Shown: one piece after another, positions 25,303 through 35,747 of the stretch | How positions within the stretch are numbered: position 1 is the stretch's first letter | Layout: each line of letters opens with the position of its first letter | DNA from: Acinetobacter sp. HY1485 | GTDB lineage: Bacteria > Pseudomonadota > Gammaproteobacteria > Pseudomonadales > Moraxellaceae | NCBI RefSeq assembly: GCF_027568475.1 | Contig: NZ_JANKZG010000004.1 | Location: 62,001 to 126,000, forward strand | Direction: 5' to 3' | Length of the DNA stretch: 64,000 nt | Notes under the pieces: model-generated | Told to the model about the DNA's origin: nothing | What the model saw: only the letters and a program-made list of their open reading frames with translations | Databases searched by the model: none | Position numbers and translations under genes: made by a program

Positions 25303-27102
25303 ATGGCTAAGCGAACTAAAAAACAAGCAGTAACAGCAACAACGACGATTGCCACGGATAAATGGCGTTTTTATTTAATGTGGGGTGTTGTTTTACTGTG
25401 CTTTTTAACCCTTGTTTTTCGTGCCTTTTATGTTCAGGTGATTGATCGAAATTTCTTGCAGACTAAAGCCAACGCGCTGATTTTGCGTGATCAAAAAATT
25501 GAAGCGATGCGTGGTGTCATTAGTGACCGTAATGGTGTGCCGTTAGCCATTAGCTCACCTATCATGAAAATTGTGATGGATCCGCGTGACTATTTTGAAA
25601 ATAAAAAATTGTATGAGGAAATGACCAAACCTTCTGCAGATGGAAAACGCCGTAAACCCAAACAAAAACTGCCTGATAAAGACTTTAATTTAGACGAGCT
25701 TGCTGATGCAGTGGGCATGGATCGTGGTGAGCTAAAACGTAAGATGTATGAGCATCAGCATTCACGTTATTTGGTACTTAAAACTGAAGTACCACCGCCA
25801 CAAGCAGATATTATTTTAAAACGTAATTTCCAAGGCATTTATACCGAAAAATCGTATAAACGCTACTATCCACAACCCCAGCCAAATGCACAAATTATTG
25901 GTTTAACCAACAATGATGGCAAAGGGGTGGAAGGCTTGGAAATGAAGCTTAATAATGATTTATCAGGTGTAACGGGGTTACAAACTAGCATTCGTGATAA
26001 GTTTGGTAACCGTGTTAAAGAACCTGAAATTATTAAGCCTGTACAAAACGGAAAAAACTATACTTTAAGTATTGATTCGCGCTTGCAGTATATTATGTAT
26101 CGTGAATTGACTGCCGCAGGTGTTGCCAATAATGCACGTTCTGCAACAGCAATTGCAGTGGATGTAAAAACAGGTGAAATTTTAGCGCTAACCAGTTGGC
26201 CGTCGTACAATCCAAATGATAAAAATGATTTAAAAAATAAAGATGCCATGCGTAACCGTGGGGCTATTGATATGTTTGAACCTGGCTCTACCATGAAGCC
26301 ATTTACTATTGCGGCGGCACTAGAAAGTGGAAAATATACACCAAACAGCATTATCAATACTGCACCGGGTAATATGAGAATTGGTGATCATACCATCCGC
26401 GATACGCATAACTACGGTACATTAACCCTTGCAGGTGTGATTATTAAATCTTCTAACGTGGGGGCAGCAAAAATTGCCCTTTCGTTACCAACGCCAACCG
26501 TACCTACATTCTTTAAACGTGTTGGGTTTGGTGAGCGTTCTGCGGTACATTTTCCGGGTGAAAGTCCAGGTTTAATTTTGCCTAAGAAATATTGGAATGT
26601 CTCTGAAATTGGGACAATGGCATACGGTTATGGTTTAAACGCAACTGTGTTACAAATGGCTCAAGGTTATGCCATGCTTGCCAATCATGGGTTACAAATG
26701 CCGTTGTCTTTATACAAATTAGACCATGCACCCGAAGGCAAACAAGTGCTTGATCCTAAAATTGCCAATGAAGTTTTATTGATGATGGAACAAGTTACGC
26801 AACCGGGTGGTACAGCACGCCAAGCACAAATTCCGGGATATCGTGTTGGTGGTAAAACAGGTACAGCACATAAACTTAACCCAGACCGCCGTGGGTATTC
26901 TAAAACAGAGTACCGTGCATTATTTGCAGGGGTTGCTCCTGTAAGTGATCCACGTATTGCCATGATTGTGGTGGTAGAAAACCCGCGTGGTGCATATTAT
27001 GGTGGTTTGGTGGCAGCGCCTGCGTTTGCACGTATTATGCAAGAGTCATTGCGTTTATTAAACGTACCGTTAGATCGTCCGCTCCAACAAACAAACAATT
27101 AA
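25303..27102 (+). CDS. ftsI: Peptidoglycan D,D-transpeptidase FtsI (PBP3)
   Basis: The 599-residue class B penicillin-binding protein has a single N-terminal TM helix (about 21-42), a PBP dimerisation domain (from about 65), and the transpeptidase domain with S329-T-M-K332, the S383-S-N385 triad and K518-T-G520. It makes septal cross-links with FtsW and is a beta-lactam target. It is in the expected place between ftsL and murE, with short intergenic gaps. Confidence 0.97.
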   Translation: MAKRTKKQAVTATTTIATDKWRFYLMWGVVLLCFLTLVFRAFYVQVIDRNFLQTKANALILRDQKIEAMRGVISDRNGVPLAISSPIMKIVMDPRDYFENKKLYEEMTKPSADGKRRKPKQKLPDKDFNLDELADAVGMDRGELKRKMYEHQHSRYLVLKTEVPPPQADIILKRNFQGIYTEKSYKRYYPQPQPNAQIIGLTNNDGKGVEGLEMKLNNDLSGVTGLQTSIRDKFGNRVKEPEIIKPVQNGKNYTLSIDSRLQYIMYRELTAAGVANNARSATAIAVDVKTGEILALTSWPSYNPNDKNDLKNKDAMRNRGAIDMFEPGSTMKPFTIAAALESGKYTPNSIINTAPGNMRIGDHTIRDTHNYGTLTLAGVIIKSSNVGAAKIALSLPTPTVPTFFKRVGFGERSAVHFPGESPGLILPKKYWNVSEIGTMAYGYGLNATVLQMAQGYAMLANHGLQMPLSLYKLDHAPEGKQVLDPKIANEVLLMMEQVTQPGGTARQAQIPGYRVGGKTGTAHKLNPDRRGYSKTEYRALFAGVAPVSDPRIAMIVVVENPRGAYYGGLVAAPAFARIMQESLRLLNVPLDRPLQQTNN

Positions 27103-27112
27103 GAGAGATGTT

Positions 27113-28582
27113 ATGTCGATTACGCTACAAGACATAGACACAACTAAAAAGAGCCCCCAATGGGTAACACAAGCATTTACAGGGTTTTGTTTAGACAGTC
27201 GTGCCATTAAAAAAGATCAAATTTTTATTGCGTTGACGAGTCTCTCTCAACCTGAACGTACAAAAGAATTTGCTCAAAAAGCATTAGCGCAAGGTGCATT
27301 GGGTATTATTTCTGAACAAGATTTAGGAATAGACAATAGCGTAGTTGATGCTGATGTACGTTTAAAAATGGGTGCATGGCAAAAACAATATTTAGATGCT
27401 ACGCAACCTGTTTGTCCAATAAAAGCGGTTGCCGTTACGGGTACCAATGGCAAAACAACAATCTCGCGTTTAGTTGCTGAATTAATTGCATTACAACATG
27501 CGCGTTGCGCCGTAATGGGAACAACAGGTAATGGAATTTTACCCGAGCTTGTACCATCGTCACATACCACATTAGATGCGTTACAACTTCAAAACGCTTT
27601 ACATGGTTATGCCAAGCAAGGTGCACGTTTTGTTGCTTTAGAAGCAAGCTCACATGGCTTGGCACAAGGTCGCTTAAATGGCTGTGATATTGTGGTGGCT
27701 ATTTACAGTAATTTAAGCCGTGACCATCTAGATTATCATGGCACATTAGAAGCTTATGCAAAGGCTAAAGCACAACTGTTTGAGTTTGAAACACTAAAAA
27801 CAGCAGTGATTAATTTAGATGATGAATATGCCGATTTAATGCAACAGACGGCACAGCAAAATCCTGCAAACCCAAAGGTTTTGACCTATTCATTAAAAGA
27901 TTCAAACGCTGATTTTTATGTGTCTGATCTAACTTTTAGTTTAGAAGGTGCAACCTTTACGCTAAACCATCAACACCAAACTTACACTGTAAAAAGTCCA
28001 TTGCTTGGGCATTTTAATGTTGAAAACTTAGTAGCAAGTTTAGTCGCAGTATCAGCTTTAGGGTTTGATTTAAAGGATTTAGTTGCGCATGTAAGTGTGT
28101 TAAAAGGCGCACCAGGGCGCATGCAAGTAATCCGTGATAAAAACCGTTTATTTGTGGTTGATTATGCGCACACCCCCGATGCCTTGATACAAGTGTTAAC
28201 TAGCTTAAAGCGTCATGTAGATGCACGTTTATGGGCGGTGTTTGGTTGTGGCGGAGACCGCGACCGTGGTAAGCGACCACTGATGACACAAGCTGCCTTA
28301 GCACATGCTAATCCGATTGTACTTACTTCTGATAATCCACGTACTGAAGACCCTGAGCAAATTTTTGATGATATGAAAGAAGAAATTGATTTTTCAGGTC
28401 ATCAAATGCATGAACTCCATGACCGCCGTGAAGCGATTAAGTTTGTGGTACGCCATGCAAAAGCAGGCGATATTGTGGTGATTGCAGGTAAAGGGCACGA
28501 GGATTATCAAGAGATTTCAGGCGTACGCCATTGGTTTGATGACGTGGTTGAAGTACAAGCTGCAATAAAAAATTTGGATTAA
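27113..28582 (+). CDS. murE: UDP-MurNAc-tripeptide ligase MurE
   Basis: The 489-residue Mur ligase has the ATP loop TGTNGKTT (residues 109-116), SSHGLAQGRL in the substrate site, and GCGGDRDRGKRPLM. The DNPRTEDPEQI motif is the DNPR signature for meso-diaminopimelate-adding MurE. It adds the third residue to the UDP-MurNAc peptide. An AGAGAG site precedes ATG 27113, and murF starts 3 bases after the stop. Confidence 0.97.
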   Translation: MSITLQDIDTTKKSPQWVTQAFTGFCLDSRAIKKDQIFIALTSLSQPERTKEFAQKALAQGALGIISEQDLGIDNSVVDADVRLKMGAWQKQYLDATQPVCPIKAVAVTGTNGKTTISRLVAELIALQHARCAVMGTTGNGILPELVPSSHTTLDALQLQNALHGYAKQGARFVALEASSHGLAQGRLNGCDIVVAIYSNLSRDHLDYHGTLEAYAKAKAQLFEFETLKTAVINLDDEYADLMQQTAQQNPANPKVLTYSLKDSNADFYVSDLTFSLEGATFTLNHQHQTYTVKSPLLGHFNVENLVASLVAVSALGFDLKDLVAHVSVLKGAPGRMQVIRDKNRLFVVDYAHTPDALIQVLTSLKRHVDARLWAVFGCGGDRDRGKRPLMTQAALAHANPIVLTSDNPRTEDPEQIFDDMKEEIDFSGHQMHELHDRREAIKFVVRHAKAGDIVVIAGKGHEDYQEISGVRHWFDDVVEVQAAIKNLD

Positions 28583-28585
28583 ATA

Positions 28586-29965
28586 ATGCATACCTCAACA
28601 ACAAGCACGGGCGATTTAACCCCGTGGACAGCAGAAGACCTTAAAGCAGCAACAGGTGGGGTGTGGTTTGGCACAATTCCACAAGGTGAATTTAAACGCA
28701 TTTTAACAGACTCGCGTGATGCAGAAGCAGGCGATGTTTTTTTAGCTTTAAAAGGTGAGCGGTTTGATGCGCATCAGTTTTTACATCAAGTCCAAGAGCA
28801 ACAATGCCAAGTTGCTATCGTGGAGCAGGTGAATGAACGCCTTGATATGGCACAACTGATTGTTCCCGATACGCGTTTGGCACTAGGTGCATTAGGTACT
28901 TATCGTCGCCGTCAGTATCCGAATTTAAAGGTGATTGCACTAACAGGCAGTAGCGGAAAAACCACCACAAAAGAGATGTTAGGTGCAATTTTGTCTCGCT
29001 TAGCGCCGACTTTAATTACGCGTGGCAACTTAAATAACGATTTAGGTGTGCCGATGATGTTATTGGAGTTATGTCCTCAACATGAATATGCAGTAATGGA
29101 GTTGGGTGCAAGTCATCAAGGTGAGATTGATTATACCTCTGCATTAGTGCAACCGCATGTGGCAGGTATTTTAAATATTGGTACGGCGCATTTAGGTGAG
29201 TTTGGTGGGCGCGAAGGCATTTGTAAGGCAAAGTCTGAGATTTACCAACACGTAAATGGTACAGCGATTGTGCCTGCGCATGATGATTTTACAGGTCAGA
29301 TAAAAAATATTGCGCCACAGCCTCAGCTCAGCTTTGGTACAGGGGGTGATGTATATGCCACACAAATTCAGTTATATGCACAATCTGCTGAGTTTACGTT
29401 GCATACCCCACACGGACAAGCCGATGTACAGTTACCTTTTGCAGGACAGCATAATGTTGAAAATGCACTTGCAGCAACCGCTTTTGCAATAGCGATTGGT
29501 ATAAATCTATCTGATATTGTGGCGGGTTTAGCACAAGCTAAAGGGGCAAAAGGTCGCCTTAATTTTATTCAACATCAACAGTATTTGTTTATTGATGATA
29601 CTTACAATGCTAATCCAACCTCTATGCGTGCAGCTGCTGATGTGCTGACACAACAACAAGGCATAAAGGTGATGGTGGTCGGTGATATTGGTGAATTAGG
29701 CGATGATGCTGTGGCTGAACATCAACAGCTTGGGCAGGACTTAAATACAAAACAGTTAGACGCTGTGGTTGCAGTAGGTAAATATGCCTGTGCAATGGCA
29801 GAGGGTCATGACAAGATTCACGCATTTTCTACGCAGGCAGAAGCACTGCCATATTTAACTAACTTGATTGAAAAACATCAACCTCAGACCATGAGTTTCC
29901 TCTTTAAAGGTTCTCGTTATACTCATATGGAAACGTTGATGGCTGATGTGATGGAGAAGCTATAA
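28586..29965 (+). CDS. murF: UDP-MurNAc-pentapeptide synthase MurF
   Basis: The 459-residue ligase has the ATP loop TGSSGKTTTKEM (about 120-131), AVMELGASHQGEI, and DTYNANPTSMRAA, typical of MurF. It adds D-Ala-D-Ala to complete the pentapeptide precursor. The start ATG is 3 bases after murE and the stop is followed immediately by the mraY start, showing tight operon packing. Confidence 0.97.
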   Translation: MHTSTTSTGDLTPWTAEDLKAATGGVWFGTIPQGEFKRILTDSRDAEAGDVFLALKGERFDAHQFLHQVQEQQCQVAIVEQVNERLDMAQLIVPDTRLALGALGTYRRRQYPNLKVIALTGSSGKTTTKEMLGAILSRLAPTLITRGNLNNDLGVPMMLLELCPQHEYAVMELGASHQGEIDYTSALVQPHVAGILNIGTAHLGEFGGREGICKAKSEIYQHVNGTAIVPAHDDFTGQIKNIAPQPQLSFGTGGDVYATQIQLYAQSAEFTLHTPHGQADVQLPFAGQHNVENALAATAFAIAIGINLSDIVAGLAQAKGAKGRLNFIQHQQYLFIDDTYNANPTSMRAAADVLTQQQGIKVMVVGDIGELGDDAVAEHQQLGQDLNTKQLDAVVAVGKYACAMAEGHDKIHAFSTQAEALPYLTNLIEKHQPQTMSFLFKGSRYTHMETLMADVMEKL

Positions 29966-31084
29966 ATGCTGTTATGGTTGTTTGAACATTTAGCAGGGTA
30001 CGACAGTTCTTTTGGTGTTGTGCGGTATTTAACTTTACGTGCGTTGTTAAGTGTATTAACAGCATTGACGATTGGTTTGGTTTTAGGACCAACCATGATT
30101 CGTAAATTGCAAGCGCTTAAATATGGTCAGGCAGTCAGTTCATTTGCGCCTGAAAACCATGCGAAGAAGATGGGTACACCAACAATGGGTGGTGTACTTA
30201 TTTTATTATCGATTGGTTTAAGCACCTTACTTTGGGCAGATTTATCTAACCCATATGTATGGATTGTGTTAGGTGTCATGGTGATTTTTGGTGCTGTAGG
30301 TTGGGCAGACGATTGGATTAAAATTCGTTATAAAGACAACGCAGGCTTACCCGCACGTAAAAAATTCTTTTGGACATCAGTAGGGTCTTTAGGTGCAGGT
30401 ATTGCGTTGTATTGTATTTCACAACAGCAAGCAGATCCTTTGGTTACACATAACATGCTAGATTTGCTCATTCCATTTTTTAAAAATATAAGTATTCCAC
30501 TTTCTGCTGTTCCAATTGGTTTAGCGTTTATTGCTTTTACTTATTTGGTGATTAACGGTGCATCTAATGCCGTTAACTTAACAGATGGTTTAGATGGTTT
30601 AGCAATTATGCCTGTGGTTTTAGTTGCAGCAGGTTTAGGTGTTTTTGCTTACTTGTCTGGCGATCTTCGTTTTGCTAACTATTTGCATATTCCTTATATT
30701 AAATATACGTCTGAGCTTGTGATTATTTGTTCTGCAATGGTGGGTGCAGGCTTAGCATTCTTGTGGTTTAACGCACACCCTGCACAAATTTTTATGGGTG
30801 ATGTAGGCGCATTAGCCTTAGGTGCAATGCTAGGTACGATAGCAGTAATGGTGCGTCAAGAGATTGTATTTGCAATTATGGGCGGTGTATTTGTAATGGA
30901 AGCAATTTCTGTATTTTTACAGATTGGTTCATTGCGTATGCGTAATAAACGCGTATTTTTGATGGCACCCCTGCATCATCATTACGAGAAAAAAGGGTGG
31001 AGAGAAACCCAAGTGGTGATCCGTTTTTGGATTATCACAATTTTCTTGGTGGTTTTAGGTTTGATGACCTTAAAATTACGTTAA
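29966..31084 (+). CDS. mraY: Phospho-MurNAc-pentapeptide translocase MraY
   Basis: The 372-residue, ten-helix membrane enzyme has KMGTPTMGG, the aspartate motif [18 protein letters not shown], and the histidine motif [12 protein letters not shown]. It transfers phospho-MurNAc-pentapeptide to undecaprenyl phosphate to make lipid I. In many bacteria murD-ftsW-murG follow; here a terminator ends the cluster, so the remaining division genes must be elsewhere. Confidence 0.97.
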   Translation: MLLWLFEHLAGYDSSFGVVRYLTLRALLSVLTALTIGLVLGPTMIRKLQALKYGQAVSSFAPENHAKKMGTPTMGGVLILLSIGLSTLLWADLSNPYVWIVLGVMVIFGAVGWADDWIKIRYKDNAGLPARKKFFWTSVGSLGAGIALYCISQQQADPLVTHNMLDLLIPFFKNISIPLSAVPIGLAFIAFTYLVINGASNAVNLTDGLDGLAIMPVVLVAAGLGVFAYLSGDLRFANYLHIPYIKYTSELVIICSAMVGAGLAFLWFNAHPAQIFMGDVGALALGAMLGTIAVMVRQEIVFAIMGGVFVMEAISVFLQIGSLRMRNKRVFLMAPLHHHYEKKGWRETQVVIRFWIITIFLVVLGLMTLKLR

Positions 31085-31088
31085 AATA

Positions 31089-31115
31089 AAAAAGCTGGCA
31101 AATGCCAGCTTTTTT
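31089..31115 (+). terminator. Terminator after mraY
   Basis: Perfect arms AAAAAGCTGGCA / TGCCAGCTTTTT enclose a 2-base gap and end in a T run. Confidence 0.85.
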
Positions 31116-31132
31116 ATTGGTGGAGAAAGAAG

Positions 31133-31930
31133 ATGTTGATGTGTCCTGTTTGCCGTGAGCAACTCACGCTAAATGAGCGTACTTGGCGTTGTGAGAACGC
31201 GCATAGTTTTGATTTGGCAAAACAAGGATATGTTAATTTACATGTGGTGCAACATAAACACAGCAAAACACCAGGAGATACGGTTGAGTCTGTCACAGCA
31301 CGCCGTGAGTTTTTGTCTAAAGGACACTATGCACCTTTAAAAAATGAAATCGAAAATATTTTAAAAACACTCAATCAAAAAACATTATTGGATATTGGCT
31401 GTGGGGAAGGATATTACACGGATGCGATGCAGCAGCATGTTGAGCATTGTATAGGTGTAGATATTGCAAAAACTGCAGTACAGCGTGCAGCTAAGCTTAA
31501 TCGTGAAATCACTTGGGTAGTCGGAACGGGTGCTATTTTACCTGTTCAAGATAAATCTATTGGCATATGTACAAGTTTGTTTAGCCCAATACCGCAACAA
31601 GAAATTTTGCGTGTGCTTAAAAAAGATGGGTTTTGTTTGGTGGTGACACCTGCACCACAGCATTTATATGCAATGCGTGAAGCACTATTTGATCAGGTGA
31701 ATTTACATGAACCAAATAAATTTGTGCAACAGCTACAAGATCACTTTACTTTGGTAGAGCAAAAACGAGTAGAAGCTCCTTTAACATTGTCGTCAGAAGA
31801 TTTAAAAAATCTGATTGCAATGACCCCTTATGCATACAAGGCTAAACCTGAGAAAAGACAACAATTAGAGAAACAGAATAATTTTGAGGTAACCGCTTGT
31901 TTTAATATTTTACTTTTTATTAAAAAATGA
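31133..31930 (+). CDS. rlmA: RlmA-like 23S rRNA (guanine-N1)-methyltransferase
   Basis: The 265-residue protein has an N-terminal zinc site (C4, C7, C20, H24 in MCPVC...RCENAHSFD), characteristic of RlmA proteins. It then has an AdoMet domain with LLDIGCGEGYYT near residue 82 and the family phrase SLFSPIPQQEILRVLKKDG. RlmA methylates G745 (or G748) in helix 35 of 23S rRNA. A GGAG site lies 7 bases before ATG 31133. It stands alone between the mraY terminator and a shared terminator with mrcA. Confidence 0.88.
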   Translation: MLMCPVCREQLTLNERTWRCENAHSFDLAKQGYVNLHVVQHKHSKTPGDTVESVTARREFLSKGHYAPLKNEIENILKTLNQKTLLDIGCGEGYYTDAMQQHVEHCIGVDIAKTAVQRAAKLNREITWVVGTGAILPVQDKSIGICTSLFSPIPQQEILRVLKKDGFCLVVTPAPQHLYAMREALFDQVNLHEPNKFVQQLQDHFTLVEQKRVEAPLTLSSEDLKNLIAMTPYAYKAKPEKRQQLEKQNNFEVTACFNILLFIKK

Positions 31931-32009
31931 TATTTAAGACATTATGCTTTTAATTTGAAATAATGGAGTGCTCCATTTTCTCATTTATTATGATGAGCAT
32001 AGAGCCAAT

Positions 32010-32038
32010 AAAAAAGCCGTTTAAAAACGGCTTTTTTT
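32010..32038. terminator. Bidirectional terminator between rlmA and mrcA
   Basis: AAAAAGCCGTTT and AAACGGCTTTTT arms enclose a 2-base gap, with A/T tracts on both sides between convergent genes. Confidence 0.85.
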
Positions 32039-32040
32039 AT

Positions 32041-34527
32041 TTATTGAACTTCGTTAATCAGATTTTCTAAATCATCACTATTTTGCTTTTTATGCTCTTG
32101 CATTTTTGGAGGAGCTTGTGTGGTTGGTTTAAGTGGCTCTTCATCGGGTAAGTCGGCAAAATCACTGTCTTGTGGTTTTGGTTGGATAGGTGCAGGTTTA
32201 TACGTTGGACGTGCCAATGGTGCAGAAGAGCGATTTTCACTTGGATTTACTTTTGGTTGCTTACCATGTACCGTCGGGTCAACCGCGTTGCGGTCTAAAT
32301 CTACCCAAGCATATGGTGTGCCTGCCAATGAGTTCTTCATAAAATTTACCCAAATAGGCAACGCTGCAACACCACCAAATTCACGGCGTCCAAGTGTGGT
32401 CGGTTGGTCAAATCCAACAGAAGCAATCGCAACTAATTTCCCATTAAAGCCTGCAAACCAAGCATCGCGTGCATCGTTTGTTGTCCCTGTTTTACCACCT
32501 AAGTCATCTCGTCCAATAGCAAGTGCTGCACGTCCTGTACCTACTTGAATTACATCTCTTAAAATATTCGCCATATCATAAGCTGAACTTGATTTAATGA
32601 GACGTTGTGCTTGGCGATAATCACTTTTACTGGCATCTACTTGTTTAAGTGGTGAATGTTTAGCAAATGCTTCATCGTCAGGTGTAATGTCATCTGTATT
32701 TTCTACAGTTTGATTGCTTGAAATACAAGGAATACATGCATATTCAGGGTTAGCTTTATAAATTGTTTTGCCATAGGCATCATCAATATGGTCAATAAAA
32801 TAAGGCTGAACACGGTAACCACCATTTGCAAATGTGGCATATCCAGTTGCCATTTGAATAGGAAGTACCTGCGGTGTACCTAGTGCAATGGTAAAGTTAT
32901 TTGGAATTTGATTTTCTTGTAAACCAAAATCCATTAAAAGTTGTCGTGCACGATCGACCCCAACACTTTGTAATAAACGGACAGACACGGTGTTACGTGA
33001 TAAATATAAAGCACGACGTAATGGAATTGTTCCTAAGTAGCGACCATCAGAGTTTCTAGGTGACCATTTTCCAATCGTAATGGGTGCATCATCAACCATG
33101 GTATAAGGGGTCATGCCACGTTCTAAAGCCAGTGCATAAATAAAGGGTTTAATGGTTGAACCTGGTTGACGCCAGCCTTGTAATGAGCGGTTAAAGGTAG
33201 ATTGATAGTAGTTATAACCACCTGCAACAGCTTCAATTGCGCCACTATTTGGATTAAGTGCAATAATCTGACCCTGCACTTTGGGCACCTGTACTAAAGA
33301 CCATGTGTTATCGTGTGGGCGTAAGCGTACAATATCATTAACTTTTACAATTTGTGATGCCCGAGAAGGTAGTCCGCCTACACTATTTGCACTACGATAA
33401 GGTGCTGCCCATGCCATACCTGCCCAAGGGACAGTCACTTTATTGCCATCTTTAAATTGGGCTTCAAAACTATTACTGTTTACTTTAATTACTTGTACTG
33501 GATAAGTATTGGCGTAAGGCACAAATTTAGTTAAAGGCTCATCATGTGCCTCTGCACCACGCCAACCATGACGACGGTCATATGCTTCTAAGCCTGATTG
33601 TACGGCATCTTCTGCATATTCTTGACGTTTACTATTAATGGTCGTGTAAATTTTTAATCCTGAATCAACTGCTTGTGCCCCAAATTTATCAACAATTTCT
33701 GAACGTACCATTTCCCCAATATAAGGAAAACGTGTTGCCACACCACGTTCAGGCATATCTAAATTCAACGGTTCTGCTACCGCAGTTTGGTATTGTTTTT
33801 GATTAAGATAACCCAGTTGCAACATACGCCCTAAAATCCAATTACGACGTTCTAAGGCACGTTCTGGATTTGCAACAGGGTTGTATTTTGACGGTGCTTT
33901 AGGCAACCCTGCAATCATTGCCATTTGTGCAATACTTAAGTGCGCAAGGTCTTTGTTGTAGTAAATTTTAGCAGCTGCCGCAATACCGTAGGCATTTTTA
34001 CCTAAGAAAATTTTATTGACATACAGTGTCAAAATATCTTGTTTACTTAAATTTTCCTCAATTTTGCGCGCTAAAAATACCTCAGTGAGTTTACGTTTAA
34101 GTGTACGTTCTGGGCTTAAATAGTAATTCTTTGCCACCTGCATGGTGATTGTTGAGCCACCTGTTTGTACGTCTGATCCTGTAATACTTTCGCTAACAGC
34201 ACGCCCTAAACCTTTAAAACTGATACCACTGTGTTCAAAAAATGAAGAGTCTTCTGCCGCTAAAAATGCATGGATAAACGTAGGCGGAATTTGTTTATAT
34301 TCCACAGGAACGGAGAGTTTTCCACCGTATTCACCAATGAGCTCATTGTCTGAAGTATAGATTTGAATAGGCTTAAGAAGCGGTGCTTTTTGTAAACTGC
34401 TCATCTCGGGTAATGAGGGTGCAATATACAAGTACATACCATAAAACCCCATTGGTATGGCAAGAATGCAAATCAGCAGAAACAAAAAAAAGGGATAAAT
34501 TCGACCAGAACAGGATAACATTTTCAT
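32041..34527 (-). CDS. mrcA: Class A penicillin-binding protein 1A
   Basis: The 828-residue bifunctional peptidoglycan synthase has an N-terminal TM helix (about 10-34) and a glycosyltransferase domain with E92 in AAEDSSFFEHSG and GGSTITMQVAKN. An OB-like insert with PVQVIKVNS follows. The transpeptidase domain has S457-T-I-K460, a later SRN and K679-T-G681. A Pro/Lys-rich, disordered tail of about 90 residues ends the protein. It polymerises and cross-links lateral wall peptidoglycan. It diverges from pilM across about 160 bases, the same neighbourhood as in pseudomonads. Confidence 0.95.
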   Translation of the reverse strand: MKMLSCSGRIYPFFLFLLICILAIPMGFYGMYLYIAPSLPEMSSLQKAPLLKPIQIYTSDNELIGEYGGKLSVPVEYKQIPPTFIHAFLAAEDSSFFEHSGISFKGLGRAVSESITGSDVQTGGSTITMQVAKNYYLSPERTLKRKLTEVFLARKIEENLSKQDILTLYVNKIFLGKNAYGIAAAAKIYYNKDLAHLSIAQMAMIAGLPKAPSKYNPVANPERALERRNWILGRMLQLGYLNQKQYQTAVAEPLNLDMPERGVATRFPYIGEMVRSEIVDKFGAQAVDSGLKIYTTINSKRQEYAEDAVQSGLEAYDRRHGWRGAEAHDEPLTKFVPYANTYPVQVIKVNSNSFEAQFKDGNKVTVPWAGMAWAAPYRSANSVGGLPSRASQIVKVNDIVRLRPHDNTWSLVQVPKVQGQIIALNPNSGAIEAVAGGYNYYQSTFNRSLQGWRQPGSTIKPFIYALALERGMTPYTMVDDAPITIGKWSPRNSDGRYLGTIPLRRALYLSRNTVSVRLLQSVGVDRARQLLMDFGLQENQIPNNFTIALGTPQVLPIQMATGYATFANGGYRVQPYFIDHIDDAYGKTIYKANPEYACIPCISSNQTVENTDDITPDDEAFAKHSPLKQVDASKSDYRQAQRLIKSSSAYDMANILRDVIQVGTGRAALAIGRDDLGGKTGTTNDARDAWFAGFNGKLVAIASVGFDQPTTLGRREFGGVAALPIWVNFMKNSLAGTPYAWVDLDRNAVDPTVHGKQPKVNPSENRSSAPLARPTYKPAPIQPKPQDSDFADLPDEEPLKPTTQAPPKMQEHKKQNSDDLENLINEVQ

Positions 34528-34688
34528 AACAAATGATTATTTTGATACACTATAGGGGCAACAACGTGTGAGTATAGCCTAGAAGACTCGTCGTCAGGGT
34601 ATTATATACGTTATTACGCCTAGATCTTCCAAACAAGTCATTTTCGTTAAAGACTTTGTTTTTATAAAAAATAATAGGAAAATTTATT

Positions 34689-35747
34689 GTGCTCAGGTTA
34701 TATCGTAAGCAGAAAAAGGGGTTAATAGGAGTTGATATTAGTTCAACTTCTGTAAAAATTTTAGAGCTTTCTAAAAAAAGTGATCGTTATCATGTAGAAA
34801 GTTATGGGCTCGTTCCTTTACCAGAAGGAACCGTTGTCGAAAAAAATATTGTTAATCCTGAAGCTGTGGCTGAAGCGATTCAAAATGCGCTTGATAAGGG
34901 TAATCCATCAAGTGACCAAGCTGCGTTTGCTGTTCCTACCTCAAGTGTGATTACAAAAATCATTGAGATGGATAGCGATATGACAGATGATGAGCGAGAA
35001 GTCCAAATTCGTTTAGATGCTGAACAATACATTCCCTTTCCACTTGATGAAGTTAGTCTTGATTTTGAAGTATTACCTGAGCGCACAAGTCGTGCCGATA
35101 AAGTAAATGTATTACTTGTCGCAACACGTACTGAAAATGTTGATGCACGTACAGAAGCACTGATGTATGCAGGTCTAACACCAAAAGTTGCTGATGTAGA
35201 AAATTATACGATTGAGCGTGCAGTTACTGTGTTTGCAAATACCTTACCAATGGGTGCACATATTGTCGCAATGCTTGATATTGGGCATTCGATGACGACT
35301 TTGTCGGTGATGGAAAATGGCAAAATTGTTTATACACGTGAGCATGTATTTGGTGGGCGTCAACTGACGCTTGATATTCAAAACCATTATGGGTTGTCTG
35401 TTGCTGAAGCAGGGCGTGCTAAAAAAGAAAAAACACTTCCAGATAGCTACGATAGTGATGTGCTTCTTCCTTTTATGGAAAGTGTGGCACAACAAGCTGA
35501 GCGTTCATTACAGCTTTTCTTCTCTGCAACGCAGTATGCAGATGTTGATCATATTTTATTAGCAGGTGGCACAGCAAATTTAGATGGGCTTGCTAAATAC
35601 TTACAACAACAACTCAATTACCGCGTTACTGTTGCAAATCCATTTGTACAAATGAGTTATTCACCACAAGTGAATATCAGTAAAATTGAGCAAGATGCCC
35701 CTTCGCTTATGGTGGCATGTGGTTTAGCGTTGAGGAGTTTTGATTAA
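34689..35747 (+). CDS. pilM: Type IV pilus assembly ATPase-like protein PilM
   Basis: The 352-residue actin-like cytoplasmic protein opens with LIGVDISSTSVKILEL, the phosphate-1 loop of the FtsA-like fold, and has LDIGHSMTTLSVM and ILLAGGTANLDGLAKYL as later nucleotide-binding segments. It binds PilN's N-terminal peptide and anchors the alignment complex. The start is GTG 34689, with an AGGA site upstream. Its stop abuts the pilN start. Confidence 0.95.
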   Translation: MLRLYRKQKKGLIGVDISSTSVKILELSKKSDRYHVESYGLVPLPEGTVVEKNIVNPEAVAEAIQNALDKGNPSSDQAAFAVPTSSVITKIIEMDSDMTDDEREVQIRLDAEQYIPFPLDEVSLDFEVLPERTSRADKVNVLLVATRTENVDARTEALMYAGLTPKVADVENYTIERAVTVFANTLPMGAHIVAMLDIGHSMTTLSVMENGKIVYTREHVFGGRQLTLDIQNHYGLSVAEAGRAKKEKTLPDSYDSDVLLPFMESVAQQAERSLQLFFSATQYADVDHILLAGGTANLDGLAKYLQQQLNYRVTVANPFVQMSYSPQVNISKIEQDAPSLMVACGLALRSFD

